From NCBI GenBank assembly GCA_011322575.1, contig DRMK01000258.1, positions 1 through 6,193 on the forward strand: DNA of 6,193 nucleotides. Reading direction: 5' to 3'. The position numbers were made by a program, and so were the translations under genes. The stretch comes from Gammaproteobacteria bacterium (lineage in GTDB: Bacteria; Pseudomonadota; Gammaproteobacteria; Thiohalospirales; Thiohalospiraceae). Every line of letters starts with the position of its first letter. The first letter of the stretch is position 1. Below the pieces are notes generated by a model, which was given only the letters and a program-made list of their open reading frames with translations, was not told the origin of the DNA and ran no database searches. Below are positions 1 to 6,193 of this stretch, piece by piece.

Positions 1-1034
1 AAGTCACCAAACGGAACCAGGTGGTGCTTGCGGTAAAACCCCCGGCTGCTGCCGACGCTCATCACGGCGTTGTAGTAGCGGCCGCTCTCGGGGTCGGTGA
101 CGGGCAACCCGGCCAGGATGTCGGTCCGGTGCTCCTCCGCCGCCCGCTGCAGCTGCCGGATGAACCCATCCTCCAGCTGGTGATAGAAGGCGGTAATGGC
201 GGTTTCCGGCCAGACAATCAGATCGCTGTCCCAGTGGCTGGCGGTGAGTCCACTGTACAGCTCCAGGTTGGGAACCAGCTGCTCCGGCAGCCACTTGATC
301 TCCTGGGGTACGTTGCCCTGCAGCAGCGCCACCCGCAGCGGGGCGCCTTCGGGTCTGGTCCACTCCACCCCGCCCGCGAGCCAGCCCCCGGTCCAGAGGA
401 TCACCAGCAACGCCAGCCAGTACCGGATTCTCCCCCACCGCTGCAGCATCAAGAGGAGCAGTACGCTGCTGAACGCCACCGCCCAGGAGACCCCGTACTC
501 CCCCAGAACGGGAGCGAGCCCCGCCAGGGGTGCGGCGAGCTGGCTGACCCCGAGATTGAGCCAGGGAAACCCGCTCAAAAACCACCCCCGCCACCACTCC
601 ACCAGCACCCAGAGGGCGGGTAGCGCCAGCAGCAGCTCCAGCGCCGGAGCCGTTTTCGCGCCGCACCACGGGCCGTTCAGGATGCGAAGCGCCAGGTAGC
701 CGAACAGGGCGGGATAGAGCGCCATCACGCAGACGAACAGCATGGTGAGGAGTGTCGCCAGGGGAACACTGGCGGCGCCGAAGCGGTGGATGGAGACGAA
801 GATCCAGGAGACACCCACCCCGAACATTCCCAGTCCGAACAGCCAGCCGCGCCACAGGCCGCGCGCCGGGGTCAACCGCAGCAGGGAGGCGAAGAGGAGC
901 GCGGGGGAGAGAACGGCGACGGGGAAGATGTGGTAGGGGGCGAAGGCCAGCGGCAGCAGCGCGCCGGCGGCAGCGGCCACCAGATCCCCTCTCCAGCCCG
1001 CCCCCAGGAGCCGGTCTCCACGCCCCCGGCTCAT
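1..1034 (-). CDS. lnt: Apolipoprotein N-acyltransferase Lnt, 3'-truncated by the window edge
   Basis: Lnt is an inner-membrane enzyme that transfers an acyl chain from a phospholipid to the N-terminal diacylglyceryl-cysteine of lipoproteins, the last step of their maturation. I translated the minus strand from ATG at 1034-1032 and obtained 344 uninterrupted residues; the family is about 510, so roughly the last third is missing. Residues 18 to 220 are strongly hydrophobic, with several membrane spans, and include GVSWIFVSIHRFGAAS (about 73-88). A nitrilase-like periplasmic domain begins near 232. WPETA (275-279) holds the catalytic Glu277, and YRKHHLVPFG (334-343) holds the catalytic Lys336. 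The third catalytic residue, a Cys, lies beyond the edge. Position 344 is Asp where E. coli has Glu343. The start lies 30 bases after the corC stop, behind a G-rich AGGCAGGGGGG. GTG at codon 19 is a less likely alternative start. The family call is near certain. Confidence 0.96.
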   Translation of the reverse strand, partial: MSRGRGDRLLGAGWRGDLVAAAAGALLPLAFAPYHIFPVAVLSPALLFASLLRLTPARGLWRGWLFGLGMFGVGVSWIFVSIHRFGAASVPLATLLTMLFVCVMALYPALFGYLALRILNGPWCGAKTAPALELLLALPALWVLVEWWRGWFLSGFPWLNLGVSQLAAPLAGLAPVLGEYGVSWAVAFSSVLLLLMLQRWGRIRYWLALLVILWTGGWLAGGVEWTRPEGAPLRVALLQGNVPQEIKWLPEQLVPNLELYSGLTASHWDSDLIVWPETAITAFYHQLEDGFIRQLQRAAEEHRTDILAGLPVTDPESGRYYNAVMSVGSSRGFYRKHHLVPFGD

Positions 1035-1064
1035 CCCCCCTGCCTGGCGGCGGATGGCATCCCG

Positions 1065-1967
1065 TTACTCACTGGCGGCAGCCTCTTCCGGCTGCTTGGT
1101 GACGCCGTCGCCCCTGACCACCTGCAGCAGGTGGATGCGCCGGTTATCGGCGCGCAGTACCTTGAAGCGGAACTGCCCCAGGGTTATCTGCTCACCCCGT
1201 TTGGGCATGTGTCCAAAACCCTTCATCACCAGGCCACCGATGGTGTCGAACTCGTCGTCGCTGAAATCCGCGGCGAAATAGTCATTGAACTCGTCGATGG
1301 GGGTGAGCGCCTTGACGGTGTGCCGGTTCGGGCCGTAGCGCATGATGTAGGTGTCCCCGTCTATGTCATGCTCGTCCTCTATCTCGCCCACGATCTGCTC
1401 CAGCACATCCTCGATGGTCACCAGACCGGCCACCCCTCCATATTCGTCCACCACGATGGCCATGTGGTTGCGGCTGGCGCGGAACTCCTTGAGCAGCACA
1501 TTGAGCCGCTTGCTCTCCGGGATGAACACCGCCGGCCGCAGCGCCTCGCGGATGTCGAACGCCTCGTCACCACCCTGGGCGAGCCAGGCGAGCAGATCCT
1601 TGGCCAGCAGAATACCGATGATCTCGTCCCGGCTCTCCTCGATCACCGGGAAGCGGGAGTGGGCCGATTCGATGATCACCGGCAGCCAGGAGCGCGGATC
1701 GGCGTCCCGCTCCACCACCACCATCTGGGAACGGGGGATCATGATGTCCCGCACCTGCATCTCGGCCACCTGCAGCACCCCCTCGATCATCGCCAGGGCA
1801 TCGCCATCCAGCAGGCCGCGCCGCGCCGCGTCGCGCATCATCTCCAGCAGCTCATCCCTGCTGCGTGGCTCTCCCTGGTACAGTGCCTGGCCGATCTTCT
1901 CGAGCCAGGAAAGGTGCGGCTTCTCCCCTTGCGTCGCGGGGGGTTCGGATTGACTCTCTTGGTTCAT
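1065..1967 (-). CDS. ybeX: CorC/YbeX family CBS-domain protein
   Basis: This 300-residue cytoplasmic protein matches E. coli YbeX/CorC (292 residues) along its length. A charged N-terminal segment is followed by RDIMIPRSQM (73-82). A CBS-domain pair follows: the first around 78-132, including IIESAHSRFPVIEE (98-111), the second around 140-195, ending in GLVTIEDVLEQIVGEIEDE (181-199). The CorC_HlyC domain lies at about 214-287 (FDTIGGLVMKGFGHMP, 240-255). CBS pairs usually bind adenine nucleotides. There is no membrane segment, so it is not itself a channel. The family was linked to magnesium/cobalt efflux through CorA, and YbeX has also been linked to ribosome metabolism; the cluster with ybeZ and ybeY favours the latter. 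The ATG lies 12 bases after the ybeY stop. GGAG sits only one base before it, so translation probably depends partly on coupling. The exact biochemical role is unsettled. Confidence 0.95.
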   Translation of the reverse strand: MNQESQSEPPATQGEKPHLSWLEKIGQALYQGEPRSRDELLEMMRDAARRGLLDGDALAMIEGVLQVAEMQVRDIMIPRSQMVVVERDADPRSWLPVIIESAHSRFPVIEESRDEIIGILLAKDLLAWLAQGGDEAFDIREALRPAVFIPESKRLNVLLKEFRASRNHMAIVVDEYGGVAGLVTIEDVLEQIVGEIEDEHDIDGDTYIMRYGPNRHTVKALTPIDEFNDYFAADFSDDEFDTIGGLVMKGFGHMPKRGEQITLGQFRFKVLRADNRRIHLLQVVRGDGVTKQPEEAAASE

Positions 1968-1979
1968 TCTCCGTTCACG

Positions 1980-2449
1980 TCAATAGGGATTGTCATAGCC
2001 TAATCCGGCCAGGATGGCGATTTCAAGCGCCTCCATCTCGCGCGCCTGGCGCGCCCCGGTGTGGTCGTGACCCAGCAGGTGGAGCACGCCATGCACCACC
2101 ATGTGCGCCCAGTGGGCCGCGGGATCCTTGCCCTGCTGCTGCGCCTCCCGCTCCACCACCTGGGCACATATTACCAGATCACCCAGCAGCGGCAGCTCCA
2201 CCCCGGGGGGGGTGTGGAAGGGGAACGAGAGCACGTTGGTGGCTCCCGCGCGGCGCCGGTACCGCTCGTTGAGGCGCGCGCTCTCCCCGGCCTCCACGAT
2301 CCGGATGGTCAGCTCCAGCTCCCCCGCCCGGTGGCCGGCCGCGGCGAGGGCAGCGCGCACCCAGCTCTCGAACTCCTCCCGGGAGGGCAGCCGGCGCGGC
2401 CTCTCCAGGGCCTGCTGCAGATCCAGGAGGAGACGCGGCGCGGAGGGGC

Positions 2450-2453
<4 letters not shown>
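1980..2453 (-). CDS. ybeY: Endoribonuclease YbeY (16S rRNA maturation)
   Basis: YbeY is a zinc-dependent single-strand endoribonuclease needed for 16S rRNA 3'-end maturation and 70S ribosome quality control. The 157-residue product is close in length to E. coli YbeY (155). The family's zinc motif H-x3-H-x5-H is present as HGVLHLLGHDH, giving His121, His125 and His131. Other hallmarks are YRRRAGATNVLSFPF (65-79), whose Arg66 aligns with the conserved E. coli Arg59, LLGDLVICAQVVEREAQQQG (89-108), and HWAHMVVHG (114-122). The GTG start at 2453-2451 overlaps the phoH stop as GTGA and gives the expected N-terminus (LLLDLQ). The longer open frame further upstream only shadows phoH. The C-terminus stops at GYDNPY, slightly shorter than in E. 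coli. A run of eight C on the coding strand encodes part of HTPPG (80-84), and the frame is intact across it. Confidence 0.97.
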
Positions 2454-3411
<958 letters not shown>

Positions 3412-3415
<4 letters not shown>

Positions 3416-4761
3416 GCAGTGGCGGTCAATGATGCCTCGGAAACCGGTTCGCCGCGCAACGAGTTGGGCAGCGCCTCGGTGATCCGTATCTCGGCAAACC
3501 CTCCGATCAGGGAGTGATCCGCGGTGAAGTTTACCACCCGGTTGTTTTCGGTGCGGCCCGCCAGCTGCCGGGGATCGCGGCGCGCGGGGCCCTCTACCAG
3601 CACCCGCTGTACCGTGCCCACCATGGCGCGGCTGATCTCGCCGGCCTGCTCCGCGATCCGTTGCTGCAGGGTGGCCAGACGACGCTTCTTCACCTCCAGG
3701 GGCACATCGTCGGGCATGGCGGCGGCCGGCGTTCCGGGCCGGGCGCTGTAGATGAAGCTGTAGGAGTGATCGAACCCAACCTGTTCGATGAGCTTCATGG
3801 TGGCGGCGAAGTCAGCCTCGGTCTCACCCGGAAAGCCGACGATGAAATCGGTGGAGATGGAGATGCCGGGGCGCACCTCCCGCAGGCGGCGGATGATCCG
3901 CCGGTACTCCAGCACGCTGTGGCCCCGCTTCATCAGCGCCAGGATGCGGTCCGAGCCGCTCTGCACCGGCAGATGGAGATGGCTGACCAGTTCCGGCACC
4001 TCGGCGTAGACCCCGATCAGCGCGTCGCTCATCTCCACCGGGTGGGAGGTGGTGTAGCGGACCCGCTCGATGCCATCCACCGCCGCCACATACGAGATGA
4101 GCAGCGCCAGATCCGCCTGCCCGCCATCGTGCATCTCTCCTCGGTAGGCGTTGACGTTCTGCCCCAGCAGGTTCACCTCGCGCACCCCCTGCTCCGCGAG
4201 ACGCGCCACCTCGGCGATCACGTCGTCGAAGGGACGGCTGATCTCCTCGCCACGGGTATAGGGCACCACGCAGTAGCTGCAGTACTTGCTGCACCCCTCC
4301 ATGACCGACACATAGGCCGCGGGGCCGTCGGCCCGCGGCTCCGGCAGGCGGTCAAACTTTTCGATCTCGGGGAAGGATACATCGACCACCCCCTTCCGGC
4401 CGAGCTGCAACTCCTCCAGCATCTGCGGCAGGCGGTGCAGGGTCTGGGGCCCGAACACCAGATCCACGCAGGGAGCCCGCTCGCGCAGCAGCTCCCCCTC
4501 CTGGCTGGCGACACACCCCCCCACCCCGATCACCACGCCGGGGCGCCGCTCCTTCAATTCACGCCACATCCCCAGCTGGGAGAACACCTTCTCCTGCGCC
4601 TTCTCGCGGATGGAACAGGTGTTGAGCAGCAGCAGATCCGCCCGCTCGGGATCCTCCACCAGCTCGAAACCGTGCGATGCCCCGAGCAGATCCGCTATCC
4701 TGGCGGAGTCGTACTCGTTCATCTGGCAGCCGAAGGTCTTTACATACAGCCTACGCTTCAC
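3412..4761 (-). CDS. miaB: tRNA-2-methylthio-N6-isopentenyladenosine37 methylthiotransferase MiaB
   Basis: MiaB is a radical-SAM enzyme that adds a methylthio group to i6A37, beside the anticodon of tRNAs reading UNN codons. From the GTG at 4761-4759 the product is 449 residues (E. coli 474). The N-terminal methylthiotransferase domain carries the three Cys of the auxiliary iron-sulfur cluster: Cys12 (KTFGCQMNEYDS), Cys49 (NTCSIREKA) and Cys83 (GVGGCVASQEGE). The radical-SAM motif CxxxCxxC is Cys157, Cys161, Cys164 in MEGCSKYCSYCVVPYTRG. Other family blocks are NLLGQNVNAYRG (197-208), LPVQSGSDRILALMKRGH (264-281) and DFIVGFPGETEADF (305-318). A TRAM RNA-binding domain follows from about 377. 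An in-frame ATG at 4878 would add 39 residues, but these overlap trmL, lack MiaB similarity, and would precede the typical start (KRRLYVKTFGCQ). AGGAG at 4778-4774 supports the GTG, though 12 bases is a long spacing. Confidence 0.96.
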
Positions 4762-4767
4762 GAAAAA

Positions 4768-4792
4768 CCGGTTCTCCTGAAAACTGTACCGG
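4768..4792 (-). promoter_or_regulatory. Hairpin in the miaB leader carrying the Shine-Dalgarno
   Basis: On the minus strand CCGGT (4792-4788) can pair with ACCGG (4772-4768), enclosing a 15-base loop. An alternative fold pairs GTTTT (4784-4780) with AGAAC (4775-4771) around CAGG, stacked on CCG/CGG. In both folds the miaB ribosome binding site AGGAG (4778-4774) lies in a loop or partly in a stem. Five T residues (4767-4763) follow directly, then C and the GTG start. The arrangement could modulate translation, or act as a weak terminator-like attenuator. The stem is short, so chance is a real alternative. Confidence 0.35.
4774..4778 (-). promoter_or_regulatory. Ribosome binding site of miaB (AGGAG)
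   Basis: AGGAG is the only strong Shine-Dalgarno match upstream of miaB, and it supports the GTG at 4761 over the upstream ATG at 4878. Twelve bases separate it from the start codon, longer than the usual five to nine. Confidence 0.6.
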
Positions 4793-4802
4793 AAATCGTT
4801 CA

Positions 4803-4831
4803 AGTGTACCCCACGGTGGAAATATTGACTA
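4803..4831 (-). promoter_or_regulatory. Candidate weak sigma-70 promoter for the miaB operon
   Basis: On the minus strand TAGTCA (4831-4826; 4 of 6 matches to TTGACA) is separated by 17 bases from TACACT (4808-4803; 4 of 6 matches to TATAAT). Transcription would begin near 4796, leaving a leader of about 35 bases before the miaB GTG. The placement between trmL and a tightly packed operon is sensible and the spacing is ideal. Both hexamers are weak, and no experimental support can be seen from sequence. Confidence 0.35.
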
Positions 4832-4837
4832 CCGTCC

Positions 4838-5302
4838 TCACCCGGAGCCGGAGAAACCGAGCTGCCGCCACGCCTCATATACGATTACCGCTACCGCGTT
4901 GGAGAGATTGAGACTGCGGCTGCCGGGCAGCATCGGGATACGCAGCCGCTGCTCCGGGGGCAGGCCATCCAGCACTTCCCGTGGCAGGCCACGGGTCTCC
5001 GGGCCGAACAGCAGGGCGTCGTCCTCCCGGTAGTCCATGTCAGCATAGCTGCGGTGACCCTTGGTGGAGCAGGCGAGGATGCGGGCCGGCTGGAAAGCGG
5101 TGCCAAACTCCCTCAGGCTGTCGTGGATCTGGATTTTGGCATGCTCGCGATAGTCGAGCCCGGCGCGGCGCAGCCGGGCATCGTCCAGCTGAAAACCGAG
5201 GGGGCGTATCAGGTGCAGGCAGGCCCCGGTGTTGGCGCAGAGCCGGATGATGTTGCCGGTGTTGGGCGGGATCTCGGGCTGGTAGAGGACTACATGCAGC
5301 AT
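4838..5302 (-). CDS. trmL: tRNA (cytidine/uridine-34-2'-O)-methyltransferase TrmL
   Basis: TrmL (formerly YibK) is a minimal SPOUT-class methyltransferase that uses S-adenosylmethionine to methylate the 2'-O of the wobble base in tRNA-Leu(CAA) and tRNA-Leu(UAA). The product is 154 residues (E. coli 157) and matches it throughout. IPPNTGNIIRLCANTG (11-26) and RRAGLDYREH (45-54) are the N-terminal signatures. LLFGPETRGLP (97-107) and RIPMLPGSRSLNLSNAVAV (121-139) form the C-terminal trefoil knot that binds the cofactor. VYEAWRQLGF (141-150) closes the family match. The ATG at 5302-5300 shares its A with the ntrC stop (TGATG), indicating coupled translation. A longer open frame starting at 5356 would add 18 residues lying inside ntrC with no family similarity, so it is not used. 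Confidence 0.96.
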   Translation of the reverse strand: MLHVVLYQPEIPPNTGNIIRLCANTGACLHLIRPLGFQLDDARLRRAGLDYREHAKIQIHDSLREFGTAFQPARILACSTKGHRSYADMDYREDDALLFGPETRGLPREVLDGLPPEQRLRIPMLPGSRSLNLSNAVAVIVYEAWRQLGFSGSG

Positions 5303-6193
5303 CACCCTTCGATGGCCAGCTCCTTTATCTTGCGGGTCAGGGTGTTGCGCCCCCACCCCAGCAGGCGCGCCGCGTCCTGGCGCCGATCTCCGGTGTGCTT
5401 CAGGGCGGTCTCTATCATGATGCGCTCGAACTGGGGAACGGCGCTCTCCAGCAGGCCGGTATCCCCCCGGGCCAGACGCTGCTCGGCCCAGCGGCGCAGC
5501 GCCAGCTGCCAGTCGCCGGAGGGTTCCGGATCTTGCGCCCCCTCCTTCAGCTCCGGCGGCAGATCCTCCATGGTGATCAGCTGGCCGGGGGACATGACGG
5601 TCAGCCAGCGGCAGGTGTTCTCCAGCTGGCGCACGTTGCCCGGCCAGCCGAGACCGGACAGATAGCGCTCCACCTCCGGGGTCACCTGTTTGGCGGCCAC
5701 CTCCAGCTCGTCGGCGGCCGCCTGGAGAAAGTGGTTCATCAGCAGCGGGATGTCCTCGCGCCGATCGCGCAGCGCCGGGATGTGTACCCGGATGACGTTG
5801 AGGCGGTGGAACAGATCCTCGCGAAACAGCCCCTTCTCCACCAGCTCCTCCAGTTTCTGGTGGGTGGCGGCTATGATGCGCACATCGACCCGGATGGGGG
5901 AGTGGCCGCCCACGCGATAGAACTCCCCGTCCGCGAGCACCCGCAGAAGCCTGGTCTGCAGCTCCGCCGGCATGTCTCCGATCTCGTCCAGAAACAGGGT
6001 ACCGCCGTCGGCCTGCTCGAAGCGTCCCTGTCGCTGGCTCTGGGCCCCGGTAAAGGCGCCCCGCTCATGACCGAAAAGCTCCGACTCCAGCAGATCCCGC
6101 GGCAGGGCGGCCATGTTGAGGGCGATGAACGGCGCGCCGCTGCGCGGGCTGTGCCGGTGCAGGGCGCGCGCCACCAGCTCCTTGCCGGTACCC
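5302..6193 (-). CDS. ntrC: Nitrogen regulation protein NtrC, 5'-truncated by the window edge
   Basis: NtrC (GlnG) is the response regulator that, when phosphorylated by NtrB, hydrolyses ATP to open sigma-54 promoters of nitrogen-assimilation genes. The window holds the last 296 of about 470 residues. The receiver domain and the start of the AAA+ domain are beyond the edge. The fragment opens inside Walker A (GTGKELVARALH). The sigma-54 contact loop GAFTGA is intact (fragment 45-50). Walker B is GGTLFLDE (63-70). FREDLFHRLN (123-132) supplies arginine-finger residues. WPGNVRQLENTCRWLTVMSP (183-202) is typical of NtrC. The C-terminal Fis-type helix-turn-helix (about 263-293) includes DAARLLGWGRNTLTRKIKEL, nearly identical to E. 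coli NtrC, which separates it from other sigma-54 activators such as AtoC or ZraR. The glnL/ntrB partner is expected to the right of the window. Its stop overlaps the trmL start by one base. Confidence 0.95.
   Translation of the reverse strand, partial: GTGKELVARALHRHSPRSGAPFIALNMAALPRDLLESELFGHERGAFTGAQSQRQGRFEQADGGTLFLDEIGDMPAELQTRLLRVLADGEFYRVGGHSPIRVDVRIIAATHQKLEELVEKGLFREDLFHRLNVIRVHIPALRDRREDIPLLMNHFLQAAADELEVAAKQVTPEVERYLSGLGWPGNVRQLENTCRWLTVMSPGQLITMEDLPPELKEGAQDPEPSGDWQLALRRWAEQRLARGDTGLLESAVPQFERIMIETALKHTGDRRQDAARLLGWGRNTLTRKIKELAIEG

Larger units (their letters stand above)
4762..4837 (-). promoter_or_regulatory. Intergenic leader between trmL and miaB
   Basis: These 76 bases are the only non-coding gap above 30 bases in the window, and they are visibly richer in A and T than the genes on either side. 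Read on the minus strand, the gap holds a possible sigma-70 promoter, then a 25-base hairpin that includes the miaB Shine-Dalgarno, then TTTTT just before the GTG start. ACGGT and ACCGT near the trmL end could form a five-pair stem, but no T-run follows, so I do not call it a terminator for trmL. Confidence 0.6.

Noticed and set aside
4..855. A 283-residue minus-strand open frame at the left edge
   Set aside because: It is another frame of lnt. The frame that begins at 1034 and runs off the edge carries all the Lnt motifs; this one is Arg/Gly/Ala-rich with none.
1065..1967. CorC as a magnesium or cobalt transporter
   Set aside because: There is no membrane-spanning segment; only the soluble CBS pair and CorC_HlyC domain are present.
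4810..4840. ACGGT/ACCGT inverted repeat as an intrinsic terminator after trmL
   Set aside because: The stem is five pairs with a 13-base loop and no T-run follows it.
4762..4878. Longer MiaB start (ATG at 4878, adding 39 residues)
   Set aside because: The extension overlaps the trmL 3' end, has no MiaB similarity, and would precede the normal MiaB N-terminus, which begins exactly at the GTG.

Overview
The window is an ordinary, gene-dense stretch of a GC-rich bacterial chromosome. All seven genes lie on the minus strand, so they read from the right edge to the left. The gene set miaB - phoH-like (ybeZ) - ybeY - corC/ybeX - lnt is the classic conserved proteobacterial cluster. With closest remembered matches to Escherichia coli and Pseudomonas proteins and a neighbouring ntrC, it points to a gammaproteobacterium with a GC-rich genome. 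A Chromatiales-like or pseudomonad-like lineage would fit, but the genus cannot be read from the sequence.

Region by region, right to left: 6193-5302 is the C-terminal two thirds of NtrC, the sigma-54 activator of nitrogen control, cut by the window edge. 5302-4838 is TrmL, a 2'-O-methyltransferase for tRNA position 34, joined to ntrC by a TGATG stop/start overlap. 4837-4762 is the only real intergenic gap. It holds a possible weak sigma-70 promoter and a small hairpin that carries the miaB ribosome binding site and is followed by five T residues. 4761-3412 is MiaB, with a GTG start. 3415-2450 is the PhoH-family ATPase (YbeZ), 2453-1980 the endoribonuclease YbeY, 1967-1065 the CBS-domain protein CorC/YbeX, and 1034-1 the first 344 residues of Lnt, cut by the left edge.

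From miaB to lnt the genes overlap (ATGA, GTGA) or are 12 to 30 bases apart, so this is almost certainly one transcription unit. Its theme is tRNA and rRNA maturation (MiaB, YbeZ, YbeY, YbeX), ending in a lipoprotein-maturation enzyme. TrmL and MiaB act on neighbouring positions of the same anticodon loop (34 and 37), so their adjacency looks functional.

I found no mobile element, CRISPR array, RNA gene, long repeat or unknown gene cassette, and no previously undescribed system. The long plus-strand reading frames are explained as codon-aligned shadows of the real genes. The most interesting points are the miaB leader, the trmL-miaB linkage, and an Asp in place of a conserved active-site Glu in Lnt.
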